NCBI GenBank assembly: GCA_900551265.1
Contig: URVL01000003.1
Location: 1-48,380, forward strand
Origin: an uncultured Eubacteriales bacterium
GTDB taxonomy: Bacteria > Bacillota > Clostridia > Oscillospirales > QAMX01
Direction: 5' to 3'
Length of the DNA: 48,380 bases
Position numbers and translations under genes: made by a program. The number at the start of each line of letters is the position of its first letter. Position 1 is the stretch's first letter. The notes beneath the pieces are model-generated. The model ran no database searches and was not told the DNA's origin. It saw only the letters and a program-made list of their open reading frames with translations. Of this stretch, positions 7,273 through 15,277 are shown in pieces.

Positions 7273-7559
7273 AAGTTCATATAATAAACCGTAGATTGAA
7301 AAGAGTAGTACGGGTAAGAAGTTTCCTGCAGAGAGCCGCGGGTGGTGGAATCGTGGCGGAAGCGGCCGGTACGAATGGATTCAAGAGGGTGAAAAGAAAG
7401 GCGTTTTGCGCTGAGTAATGTTCAACGGGGACTCCACCCGTTATCAGGGGAGCACGTATGATGGTACGTGAAAGGAGTGGGCGCTTTTTGGCGTCAAGTT
7501 AGGTGGTACCGCAGGAGCATAAGCTTTTGTCCTATGAAGTTAGGACAAAAGCTTTTTTT
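7273..7559 (+). promoter_or_regulatory. T-box riboswitch, tryptophan type (UGG specifier)
   Basis: Leader RNA that senses the charging state of a tRNA. The stem I features are in order: an AGTA motif (about 7307-7310), AGAGAG (7330-7335), the distal GGTGGTGGAA region, and the specifier loop GAA-TGG-A with TGG at 7376-7378. The T-box core AGGTGGTACCGC is at 7501-7512, followed by a terminator hairpin at 7521-7559. UGG is the tryptophan codon, and the first gene downstream is trpB. Uncharged tRNA-Trp should stabilise the antiterminator and permit transcription of the five trp genes. The acceptor-binding tetranucleotide reads UGGU. Confidence 0.92.
7521..7559 (+). terminator. T-box transcription terminator
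   Basis: A perfect 14-bp stem (7521-7534 with 7541-7554), six-base loop and a T7 run. It competes with the antiterminator formed by the T-box core just upstream. Confidence 0.93.
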
Positions 7560-7609
7560 GTTGCTCTTCCCTGTTTCATCAGAGTTCCCTCAGGAAAGGA
7601 TGTTTGGAT

Positions 7610-8794
7610 ATGTCAAAAGGTAGATTTTTAGAATTCGGCGGGCAATATGCGCCCGAAACCATGATGAGCGCATTGACAGAGCTGGAGGATGCTTACCGGC
7701 ATTACAGCGCTGACCCGGCGTTTCGTGACGAGCTTTCTGCGCTCCTGTGCGATTACGCGGGCCGTCCGTCCCGGCTCACCTTTGCAGAAAAGATGACGCG
7801 CGATCTGGGCGGCGCAAGAATTTATCTGAAGCGCGAAGATTTGAACCACACGGGTTCTCATAAAATCAACAATGTTCTGGGGCAGGTACTGCTTGCAAAA
7901 AAAATGGGAAAAACGCGCGTCATCGCCGAAACCGGCGCAGGGCAGCACGGTGTTGCCACGGCGACTGTGGCGGCTCTCATGGATATGGAATGCGAGGTTT
8001 TCATGGGCGAAGAGGACACGAAGCGTCAGGCTTTGAATGTGTTTCGCATGGAGCTGCTTGGTGCAAAGGTCCATCCTGTTACAAGCGGTACGCGTACCTT
8101 GAAAGATGCGGTCAATGAAACCATGCGCGAATGGGTATCCCGGATCGCAGACACACACTACGTCCTTGGTTCCGTAATGGGTCCTCATCCGTTTCCCACG
8201 ATAGTGCGCGACTTTCAAAAAATCATAGGCGAAGAAATACGCCGTCAGGTTTTCCGCGCCGAAGGACGTCTGCCGGATGCAGTCATCGCCTGTGTAGGCG
8301 GCGGCAGCAACGCCATGGGGGCCTTTTACGACTTCATTAACGATCCGTCCGTTCGGTTGATTGGATGTGAAGCGGCAGGACGCGGCGTTGACACACCGGA
8401 GACCGCCGCCACTATCGCAACCGGAAAACCCGGTATTTTTCACGGTATGAAGTCTTACTTCTGCCAGGACGAGTATGGGCAAATCGCACCGGTTTACTCC
8501 ATCTCCGCGGGGCTGGACTATCCCGGTATCGGACCAGAACACGCCATGCTATATAAAACCGGCCGTGCGGAATATGTCCCGGTGACGGACGACGAGGCAG
8601 TCGCCGCATTTTCCTATCTTTCCCGCACAGAAGGCATCATTCCCGCCATCGAGAGCGCACACGCCGTTGCCTATGCCATGCGTTTGGCGCGGGAAATGCG
8701 TCCGGATCAGATTATCGTCGTCAATCTTTCCGGCCGCGGTGACAAAGACGTCGCGGCGATTGCACGTTATCAAGGAGTAGAATTGTATGAATAG
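7610..8794 (+). CDS. trpB: Tryptophan synthase beta chain
   Basis: Condenses indole with L-serine to give tryptophan, as the PLP-dependent half of the TrpAB complex. The protein is 394 residues. The PLP lysine is K85 in HTGSHKINN, the catalytic glutamate E107 in AETGAGQHG, the phosphate-binding loop GGGSNAMG, and NLSGRGDKD lies near the C-terminus. First gene after the T-box. ATG at 7610 has an AAAGGA site nine bases upstream; a TTG two codons earlier is too close to it. The end overlaps trpA by eight bases, so the two subunits are translationally coupled. Confidence 0.96.
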   Translation: MSKGRFLEFGGQYAPETMMSALTELEDAYRHYSADPAFRDELSALLCDYAGRPSRLTFAEKMTRDLGGARIYLKREDLNHTGSHKINNVLGQVLLAKKMGKTRVIAETGAGQHGVATATVAALMDMECEVFMGEEDTKRQALNVFRMELLGAKVHPVTSGTRTLKDAVNETMREWVSRIADTHYVLGSVMGPHPFPTIVRDFQKIIGEEIRRQVFRAEGRLPDAVIACVGGGSNAMGAFYDFINDPSVRLIGCEAAGRGVDTPETAATIATGKPGIFHGMKSYFCQDEYGQIAPVYSISAGLDYPGIGPEHAMLYKTGRAEYVPVTDDEAVAAFSYLSRTEGIIPAIESAHAVAYAMRLAREMRPDQIIVVNLSGRGDKDVAAIARYQGVELYE

Positions 8795-9557
8795 AATCAA
8801 CAATGCTTTTAGAAATGGAAAAGCCTTTATCGCCTTCCTGACAGGCGGGGATCCGGATATCGAAACCACGGAGGCGTTAATTCCCGTTATGGAGGCTGCA
8901 GGAGCAGATATTATCGAAATCGGAATTCCCTTTTCAGATCCCATCGCGGAAGGGCCGGTGATCCAGGCGGCGAGCGCCCGCTCGCTTGCAGCCGGCTGCA
9001 CGGTAGACCGTCTCTTTGATATGGTTGCACGCGTGCGAAAAACCGTCAAAATTCCGCTTCTCTTTATGACTTATGCAAATCCGATCTACGCCTACGGAAC
9101 ACAGCGGTTTATGGAGCGTTGCCAAACCTGCGGGATCGACGGTATCATTGTCCCGGATGTCCCCTTTGAGGAGCGCGATGAATTCCGTGACGCATGCCGG
9201 GCATACCACATCACGCAGATTTATCTTGTCGCGCCGACATCGGAATCCCGTGCCGCCGACATCGCACGAGAATCAGAGGGCTTTCTTTACTGCGTTTCCT
9301 CTCTTGGCGTTACCGGGGTACGCGCCGAGATTGACGACAGCATTGCGGATATCATACGCATTGCGCGCAGCGTCACAGATACCTCCTGCGCCATTGGTTT
9401 CGGCATCGCAACGCCGGAACAGGCGGCGCACATGGCAAAATATGCCGACGGCGTCATCGTTGGCAGCGCCATTGTCCGCATCATCGCGGCGCACGGACGC
9501 GATAGCGCCGGACCTGTGTACGACTACATGAAAAGTATGAAAGAAGCCATTATATAA
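8787..9557 (+). CDS. trpA: Tryptophan synthase alpha chain
   Basis: Cleaves indole-3-glycerol phosphate to indole and glyceraldehyde 3-phosphate, passing indole to TrpB through a channel. The TIM-barrel protein has 256 residues. Catalytic glutamate E44 lies in [12 protein letters not shown] (Escherichia coli E49). The residue matching E. coli D60 is glutamate here ([10 protein letters not shown]55), a conservative change. The phosphate-binding motifs GVTGVRAEI and [10 protein letters not shown] are present. Overlap with trpB and short spacing to trpD place it in the operon. Confidence 0.95.
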   Translation: MNRINNAFRNGKAFIAFLTGGDPDIETTEALIPVMEAAGADIIEIGIPFSDPIAEGPVIQAASARSLAAGCTVDRLFDMVARVRKTVKIPLLFMTYANPIYAYGTQRFMERCQTCGIDGIIVPDVPFEERDEFRDACRAYHITQIYLVAPTSESRAADIARESEGFLYCVSSLGVTGVRAEIDDSIADIIRIARSVTDTSCAIGFGIATPEQAAHMAKYADGVIVGSAIVRIIAAHGRDSAGPVYDYMKSMKEAII

Positions 9558-9572
9558 AGGAGACGATAAAAT

Positions 9573-10598
9573 ATGTATAAAGACATTTTAACCAAGCTCA
9601 CCAACCATATAGAACTTTCCGATGCGGATATCTTCGAACTGATTTCCGCCATTAACCGCGACGAAATCAGCGATGTTCAAATTGGCGGTTTTCAGGTCGC
9701 CCTTTTAATGAAATCGCCAACGCTTCGGGAAACCTCCGCCATCGCACGCGCCATGCGTGAAAATTGCGTGCGTCTGAATCCTCATGTCTCAGAGCCGCTC
9801 ATGGACACCTGCGGTACCGGCGGCGGTCTCAGCACGTTTAATATTTCAACGGCAACCGCTATCGTAGCTGCCGCCGCAGGAATTCCAGTTGCAAAGCATG
9901 GCAGCCGCTCCATTTCAAGCCTTTCCGGCAGCGCCGACGTGTTGGAAGCGCTCGGCGTCAATATCGACCTGTCTCCGGAAGCTGCCTGCCGCATGATTGA
10001 AGACATCGGCATTGCATTCCTTTACGCGCCTCTTTTCCACCCCGTCATGTGCAAGGTCCTTCCCCCGGAGACGGAACTCGGCATCAAAACCATCTTTTAC
10101 ACCATCATAGGTCCGCTGATCAACCCTGCCTTCGCTTCGCGGCACATTTTGGGCGTTTACAAGCCGGAACTCCTTGATACCGTCACCTCCGTCGCACGTG
10201 ATTTGGGGTACACCGACGCACTCTTTGTCCATGGTCTGGACGGACTGGATGAAATTTCTCTGATGGGCCGTACCCGAATTAACGAACTGCGCAATGGCAA
10301 TGTTCGTACCTATGAGATTACGCCGGAGGACTTCGGCCTTTCCCGTTGTACGCTGGAAGACATTAAGACCGGGACGCCTGAAGAAAATGCCGCATGTATC
10401 CGCGGCGTATTTGCCGGAAAGATCTCCGGGCCGCAGCGCGACGCCATTTTGCTAAATGCGGCGGGCGCTCTGATGATCGGCGAACGCGCCGGCAGTTTCC
10501 AGGAGGGAATCGAGCTTGCCCGTACGCTGATCGACTCCGGTGCGGCTGCGCGGAAGCTGAGCGAGCTCTCTGAAGCATCCCATTCCTACAAGGAGTAA
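9573..10598 (+). CDS. trpD: Anthranilate phosphoribosyltransferase
   Basis: Transfers the phosphoribosyl group of PRPP to anthranilate, the second committed step of tryptophan synthesis. At 341 residues it has normal length and the N-terminal helical domain (DADIFELISAINRDEISDVQIGGF). The PRPP loop, usually GTGGD, reads GTGGG here (residues 81-85, in DTCGTGGGLSTFNIST). The anthranilate-site segment KHGSRSISSLSGSADVLEALG and the metal-site region PLINPA are present. AAGGAG lies nine bases upstream of the ATG. It is the earliest step encoded in this operon, since trpE and trpG are absent. Confidence 0.94.
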   Translation: MYKDILTKLTNHIELSDADIFELISAINRDEISDVQIGGFQVALLMKSPTLRETSAIARAMRENCVRLNPHVSEPLMDTCGTGGGLSTFNISTATAIVAAAAGIPVAKHGSRSISSLSGSADVLEALGVNIDLSPEAACRMIEDIGIAFLYAPLFHPVMCKVLPPETELGIKTIFYTIIGPLINPAFASRHILGVYKPELLDTVTSVARDLGYTDALFVHGLDGLDEISLMGRTRINELRNGNVRTYEITPEDFGLSRCTLEDIKTGTPEENAACIRGVFAGKISGPQRDAILLNAAGALMIGERAGSFQEGIELARTLIDSGAAARKLSELSEASHSYKE

Positions 10599-10602
10599 CG
10601 GT

Positions 10603-11304
10603 ATGCAGCGTCCTTTTTCACAAAGTATTCTGGATCAGAAAATGACCGGCGTCCTGCCGGTCATTCCCGACATTAAAATTCGTTCTCCGGGTGAAGGCGA
10701 GTTGCTCGGCAAACGATGTGCAAAAGACTACGCCGCCGCCTTACAGGCGGCAGGCGCGCGCGCCGTCTCTGTGGTCACGGAAAGCACACGCTACGGCGGT
10801 TCCCCCAGCCTTCTTACACGTGTCGCCGCGCTTGGGATGCCCGTGTTGCGCAAAGACTTCCTCACGACACGTGAAGGCATCCGGGAATCTCTCTCCATGG
10901 GCGCAAGCGCCGTACTGCTCATTGCATCCATCTGTGAGAGTGAGGCCCAGCTCGCCGCACTCTATACGTACGCACTGGAGTTGGGGCTGGATCCCCTTGT
11001 TGAAGTACACAGCGAAGCGGAGCTTTTTGCAGCCAAAAAGCTCCGGGCAGGCCTGGTCGGCATCAATAATCGCGATATCGGCGTCTTTGAGCAGGACAAC
11101 GGCACCGTTTCTACGACAGAAACGCTCTGCCGTCTTGCGCCGAAGAATGCCGTCGTTATCAGCGAAAGCGGGATCCTGGAAATACAGGACGCACACCGCG
11201 CCGCAAAGGCTGGTGCCGACGCCATTTTGGTCGGTACGGCGCTGCTGCGTGCGTCAGATCCCGCGGCGCTCTATCGAGCGTTGGCCGAGTGCATGAAAAA
11301 ATAA
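10603..11304 (+). CDS. trpC: Indole-3-glycerol phosphate synthase, short divergent form
   Basis: Closes the indole ring by decarboxylation and cyclisation of CdRP. Catalytic residues are largely kept: K25 (PDIKIRSP), K84 (VLRKDF), E134 (LVEVHSE), N155/N156 (VGINNRD) and the ISESGI serine. The glutamate before the first lysine is Asp23 here. The protein is 233 residues, against roughly 250-270 for the family, because only about 22 residues precede the first active-site strand; the usual N-terminal helices that close the barrel are mostly missing. ATG at 10603 follows AAGGAG closely, and trpD ends immediately upstream, so there is no room for a longer start. Confidence 0.88.
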   Translation: MQRPFSQSILDQKMTGVLPVIPDIKIRSPGEGELLGKRCAKDYAAALQAAGARAVSVVTESTRYGGSPSLLTRVAALGMPVLRKDFLTTREGIRESLSMGASAVLLIASICESEAQLAALYTYALELGLDPLVEVHSEAELFAAKKLRAGLVGINNRDIGVFEQDNGTVSTTETLCRLAPKNAVVISESGILEIQDAHRAAKAGADAILVGTALLRASDPAALYRALAECMKK

Positions 11305-11327
11305 GCGAGAGCGCTTTCGGAGGTTTT

Positions 11328-12002
11328 ATGGCTCAATTAAAAATCTGCGGGCTGATGCGTCCTGAAGATGTTTTGCTTTGCTGCGCGTGCGGCGTGGACC
11401 TCATAGGTTTTGTCGTTTGCTATCCGAAACCGGTCCCCTGGAATCTCGATATACCGCGGGCACAAAACCTGTTATCGTACTGTTCGGGCAAAAGCCGCAG
11501 CGTCGTTGTTACCGGCGGCACACCGGAACAAATTCTCCGCCGTGCAGAAATGCTGCATCCAGACTTCGTGCAGCTCCATTACCGGGAAACGCCCGAGGAG
11601 ACGCATCGCCTTGCGGCGGAACTCCACGCAATGGGAATCGGCTGTATCAAAGCCATTCCCGTACGGTCCGACGGCACGCCGGATATGCCCGGCTTTGCGA
11701 CAGTTGCATGCATGGCCTCACGCTACGCGCAAACGGGCGCCGACCTTCTTCTTCTGGACGCGCGCTGTCCTTCCGCCCCGGCGTCGGCCGGCGCCATTTT
11801 GGACGCCGCGCTTTACCGCCGCGTGGCGCAGAGTGCCGGTATTCCCGTCGTTTTGGCGGGCGGACTGACGGTTCAAAATTTACCGCGCGTACTCCTTGAG
11901 ACCGGCGCGCCCTTTGTGGATATCTTAACTGGTTCTGAATCCGCACCCGGCGTAAAGGATCCCCACAGAATCCGCAGGCTTCGCGATCTCACACAGACGT
12001 AA
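11328..12002 (+). CDS. trpF: Phosphoribosylanthranilate isomerase
   Basis: Converts phosphoribosylanthranilate to CdRP by an Amadori rearrangement. A 224-residue TIM-barrel protein. The catalytic cysteine sits in LKICGLMRPED near the N-terminus, the catalytic aspartate in LLLDARC, and the phosphate site in LAGGLTVQNL plus ILTGSESAPGVKDPHRI. It is divergent: the glycine-rich loop after the aspartate is altered (SAGAILDAAL). ATG at 11328 follows GGAGG by four bases. Longer in-frame starts overlap the end of trpC. It is the last gene of the operon, followed by a strong terminator. Confidence 0.88.
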   Translation: MAQLKICGLMRPEDVLLCCACGVDLIGFVVCYPKPVPWNLDIPRAQNLLSYCSGKSRSVVVTGGTPEQILRRAEMLHPDFVQLHYRETPEETHRLAAELHAMGIGCIKAIPVRSDGTPDMPGFATVACMASRYAQTGADLLLLDARCPSAPASAGAILDAALYRRVAQSAGIPVVLAGGLTVQNLPRVLLETGAPFVDILTGSESAPGVKDPHRIRRLRDLTQT

Positions 12003-12005
12003 TAA

Positions 12006-12046
12006 CGCCCCGGCATTGGCAGCAGAATACTGCCAATGCCGGGGCG
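12006..12046. terminator. Terminator at the end of the trp operon (bidirectional)
   Basis: A perfect 17-bp GC-rich stem (12006-12022 with 12030-12046) and a seven-base loop, between convergent trpF and the membrane protein gene at 12059. The plus-strand tail is CTTACAATTTCTTT. Confidence 0.85.
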
Positions 12047-12058
12047 CTTACAATTTCT

Positions 12059-12865
12059 TTATTGTTCGGAGACTTCACACACGCTATTCCCGGTAAGCTT
12101 CGGCGTAAATATCCGTAAAAACAGCCCATTTGGCTTCCGGGAAGAAATCCACGCCAGCACGCTGAACAGAACGCCGCCCACCGTATTGGAAAGCATATCG
12201 TTCATGGTATCAATGTGGCCAAGATCCAGATAACCGTCCACACCGAGAGGTACGCCGTTAATGGTAACCTCGGTAATGTTATCAATCGTATCCACAACCA
12301 GCGGCGACTCACCCACCAGATAGGATTTAATACTGTGTACAACTGTGTCGCACTGCATATCAAAGTTTAAAAACGTATCCATCGCATATTCGCAAAATTC
12401 CCATACCACCGCCGCGGCAAGAGAAAATGTCAGTGCGGAAAGTATCCGCGTTGCACCAGAAACGCGCATATAAGAATCACGGTTTAAAACAGCAGGCGCC
12501 ATGTAACCGACCATTCCCATCAGGAAACCGCAAATGACATGCAGCAGGGTGTCCCAGTCCGCGAAAAGATAGTAAAACTCAAATACGGAACCCAAAATTG
12601 CACCGCAGGCAATATAACACATGACAAACACTTTAAAAAATGTGGAAAATTGCACCTGGAAGAGCCACTCCAGAAAACGCGGCGCCAGCATTGCCATAAT
12701 GACCAAAAGGCAAAGGACAATGATTGTCAGGTCCCCTCTGCCAGCGCAGTAAATAAGCGTTGCCAATGCAAACAGCACAACCGCACAAAACGCAAGCTTC
12801 TCCGCCAGTGTAACGTTTCGATACGCTTGCAGCAAATTTCCGCGCTTTCCTCTTGATTGATCCAA
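12059..12865 (-). CDS. Multi-pass membrane protein, DUF2238/YjdF-like
   Basis: A 268-residue membrane protein with about six helices. The conserved-looking patches are polar residues inside helices: DWDTLLHVICGFLMG, VVWEFCEYAMD and DLGHIDTMNDMLSNTVGG. This pattern (D..LH..G, WE..E, D..D.. N..G) resembles the YjdF/DUF2238 membrane family; the assignment is from memory of motifs and is tentative. Function is unknown. The start is TTG at 12865, eight bases after AGGAGG; an ATG lying between them (12872) is in another frame and only three bases from the site. Confidence 0.7.
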   Translation of the reverse strand: MDQSRGKRGNLLQAYRNVTLAEKLAFCAVVLFALATLIYCAGRGDLTIIVLCLLVIMAMLAPRFLEWLFQVQFSTFFKVFVMCYIACGAILGSVFEFYYLFADWDTLLHVICGFLMGMVGYMAPAVLNRDSYMRVSGATRILSALTFSLAAAVVWEFCEYAMDTFLNFDMQCDTVVHSIKSYLVGESPLVVDTIDNITEVTINGVPLGVDGYLDLGHIDTMNDMLSNTVGGVLFSVLAWISSRKPNGLFLRIFTPKLTGNSVCEVSEQ

Positions 12866-12921
12866 ATCATGTTCCTCCTAGTATCAAAATCATACTGCCG
12901 TGTCAAACGGTCACTAGAGTT

Positions 12922-12950
12922 ATCATACGGTAAAATCGTTGAATTTGCAA
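12922..12950 (-). promoter_or_regulatory. Sigma-A promoter of the DUF2238-like gene
   Basis: Minus-strand TTGCAA (12950-12945), 17-bp spacer, TATGAT (12927-12922). A second TTGACA lies downstream at about 12905-12900 but without a good -10. Confidence 0.65.
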
Positions 12951-13109
12951 CCCTCATAAGGCCAAAACTGTCCGAATTAAGGGAACGCTAATAAAATCTT
13001 AAGTGTATAGCAAGCGCTGGATCGCCGAATGCTTCTGGCAAAATTACCAATTCCCATTTTTTTAATGCAGCAATTTGAACAAACATGTATATACAAGTCT
13101 AGAGATCTC

Positions 13110-13138
13110 TTGCCAAATACACAATCCCATGATATACT
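13110..13138 (+). promoter_or_regulatory. Sigma-A promoter of the pectate-lyase-fold gene
   Basis: TTGCCA (13110-13115), 17-bp spacer, TATACT (13133-13138), 20 bases before the AGGAGGG ribosome binding site. The palindrome AGAGATCTCT ends on the first base of the -35, so a bound repressor could block it. Confidence 0.7.
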
Positions 13139-13169
13139 TGACCCACAATATAAACAGGAGGGACACATC

Positions 13170-15194
13170 ATGGAATACGGAAAATCTATTTTTCTCACAA
13201 AACCCAATGATCCAATTGCAGCGGTTTTTACACCGGAAGCTTTTGGCGCATGCCCCGACGGTACCGGCGATAATACCGCCGCCTTACAAAGAGCAATTGA
13301 TGAAGTCGTAGAGAAGCATTATCATGGCATTATTTATGTCCCGGAGGGTACCTATCGTTTTACGGATACCGTCCAGCTTTGGCGTGGCATACGCCTGATC
13401 GGTTACGGTGCAAGCCGTCCCGTCTTTATTCTGGCGGATCAAACGCCCGGTTATGAGGGCCCAAATACGAAATACATCCTCCACTTCCGCGACGCGCAGC
13501 CCAGAGAAAATTATCCGTTACGCGATGCGCAGAATACGTCGTTCTACGGCGGCGTGCGCAATATCGATTTCAACCTCGGTCATGGGAACGCAGGCGCAGT
13601 CGCCTGCCGCTACCGGATTGCACAGCTTTGCTCCCTTGAGGACATCGACTTCCATATCAACGATGCCTATGCGGCGGTTGAGATGGTTGGCAACGAGATT
13701 GAGCGCTGCCGGTTCTTCGGTGGCACTTACGGTATTGTGACGGGGGAAACCGTGCCCTACTGGCAGTTTTATTTGGGTGATTCTATTTTTGACGGCCAGA
13801 AACGCGCCTGTATCTCCTCCTACCGTGCAGGTTTGACTATGGTGCGCGATACCCTGCGCAATGCGCCTTACGGCGTCTTTGTGCCAAATAAAGAGACCGA
13901 CAACCACTATATCGAAGAGTTTGAGCGTCTTTATATGGAAGATTGCCGTCTTGAGAATCTCTCAGCGGCAGGCGTGTGCATGAACATGACGCGTTATCCA
14001 CAAAACTGGCTGCATGCAAGAAACGTTGTCTGCCGCAAGACGCCGATGTACTACGAGCCTTTTGGCTATCGTTTTAACCATCATATCATGGTCACACCCG
14101 TTACGTCCGATTTTGAGTGTTACGCCGTCAACATGGACATGGGCCTGAAGATTACCGTAAATAATCAGGACGTCAATCGCCGTTTCGATATCAAATTTGA
14201 TATCGAGGAAGCCTCGTGGAGCGACGCACCCGCGCCTGATTACGTTGAAATGCCGGCGCTTTCAAGCTGCGTAAACATTCGCGAACTCGGCGCTGTGGGC
14301 GATGGTATGACCGACGACACGGCAGTCTTTGAAAAAGCCATTGCCGAATACGACAATATTTATGTCCCCATGGGCGCATACCGCCTCACACGAGGCTTGA
14401 CGCTGCGCGAGAAAACAGCAATTATCGGCCTGCACTGCTTCTGCACCCGGTTCTTACTGGACGACGAGTGTCCCGGGTTTACGGACACACAGCATCCGCA
14501 GTCCATGTTTATTGCGCCAAAGGGCGGTCATAACCATGTCTGCGGCATCAGCTTCGACGGCGGCCGCAATCCCGGCCTGAATTCCGTTGAATGGATGGCA
14601 GCGCCGGATTCGATCCTTGAGGACGTTCTCTTCATGCATGGTCCGCGCTTCCCGATGGGTCCGCGCAAAAACGTGGTCGGCGGTCAGTCTGTTCGTGGCA
14701 AAGCCCAGCGCAAGGGGCGCGACCGTAATCATACCATCTGGATCCACGACGGCGGCGCCGGCGTCTTCAAGAACATCTGGTCGCCTGACGTTTGGGCAAA
14801 GGACGGTATCTATATCAGCGATACCGAAGCGCCCGGCAAAATGTACCTCGTTTCCGTCGAGCATCACCTTGATATTGAAGTTGTGCTCGAACGGGTGGCA
14901 AATTGGAAGATCATCGCCCTGCAGACCGAAGAGGATCTGGGCAGCGAGTATGCCGGTTCTGTGCGTTGTAAAGATTGCTTCGACGTAGAGTTTGTAAGTC
15001 TGTTCCAGTACCGCGTCCAGGCCATCGATATTCAGTATCCGTACGCCAGCTATGCCGACAACTGTAAAAATCTTCAGATCAACGGCGTACATGTATTCTC
15101 GATCGGGCCGACGCCGTTTACAAATTCCTTCCTCATCGACGGCAAGACCGTCATTCAGGATCAGGAGATTGGCAGCCTGCATATCTCCTGCTGA
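13170..15194 (+). CDS. Two-domain pectate-lyase-superfamily (right-handed beta-helix) protein
   Basis: A 674-residue protein with two copies of the Pectate_lyase_3/GH55-like opening: AFGACPDGTGDNTAALQRAIDEV at about residues 22-44, and ELGAVGDGMTDDTAVFEKAI at about 371-390. Each is followed by a strand rich in YVPxGxY and repeated hydrophobic turns typical of right-handed beta-helices. Such proteins bind or cleave polysaccharides; the substrate cannot be predicted. There is no signal peptide after the start at 13170, which AGGAGGG precedes by seven bases, so it appears to be cytoplasmic or exported by another route. An in-frame ATG upstream (13029) would lie before the promoter. It is a single-gene unit with its own promoter and terminator. 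Confidence 0.8.
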   Translation: MEYGKSIFLTKPNDPIAAVFTPEAFGACPDGTGDNTAALQRAIDEVVEKHYHGIIYVPEGTYRFTDTVQLWRGIRLIGYGASRPVFILADQTPGYEGPNTKYILHFRDAQPRENYPLRDAQNTSFYGGVRNIDFNLGHGNAGAVACRYRIAQLCSLEDIDFHINDAYAAVEMVGNEIERCRFFGGTYGIVTGETVPYWQFYLGDSIFDGQKRACISSYRAGLTMVRDTLRNAPYGVFVPNKETDNHYIEEFERLYMEDCRLENLSAAGVCMNMTRYPQNWLHARNVVCRKTPMYYEPFGYRFNHHIMVTPVTSDFECYAVNMDMGLKITVNNQDVNRRFDIKFDIEEASWSDAPAPDYVEMPALSSCVNIRELGAVGDGMTDDTAVFEKAIAEYDNIYVPMGAYRLTRGLTLREKTAIIGLHCFCTRFLLDDECPGFTDTQHPQSMFIAPKGGHNHVCGISFDGGRNPGLNSVEWMAAPDSILEDVLFMHGPRFPMGPRKNVVGGQSVRGKAQRKGRDRNHTIWIHDGGAGVFKNIWSPDVWAKDGIYISDTEAPGKMYLVSVEHHLDIEVVLERVANWKIIALQTEEDLGSEYAGSVRCKDCFDVEFVSLFQYRVQAIDIQYPYASYADNCKNLQINGVHVFSIGPTPFTNSFLIDGKTVIQDQEIGSLHISC

Positions 15195-15210
15195 CGTTTA
15201 TCCTCAGTAA

Positions 15211-15252
15211 AAAAAGTACTGTGAAGCCGCGAACGGTTTCACAGTACTTTTT
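15211..15252. terminator. Bidirectional terminator
   Basis: A 19-bp stem with a CGAA tetraloop (15211-15229 with 15234-15252, one G-T pair). A-rich 5' and T-rich 3' arms suit termination in both directions between the beta-helix gene (+) and the aldo-keto reductase gene (-). Confidence 0.9.
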
Positions 15253-15277
15253 CTCTTTCCGCTATAGGTTTGTCATA

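Larger units (their letters stand above)
12866..13169. other. Divergent intergenic region with two promoters and two palindromes
   Basis: About 300 bases between the membrane protein gene and the pectate-lyase-fold gene. It holds the minus promoter at 12922-12950 and the plus promoter at 13110-13138. Two exact 10-bp palindromes, TGTATATACA (13086-13095) and AGAGATCTCT (13101-13110), lie just upstream of or touching the plus-strand -35. No gene was seen in it. Confidence 0.6.

Noticed and set aside
7628..8542. A 304-codon minus-strand frame opposite trpB
   Set aside because: trpB is unmistakable on the plus strand and coupled to trpA; the antisense frame has no start signal or domain.
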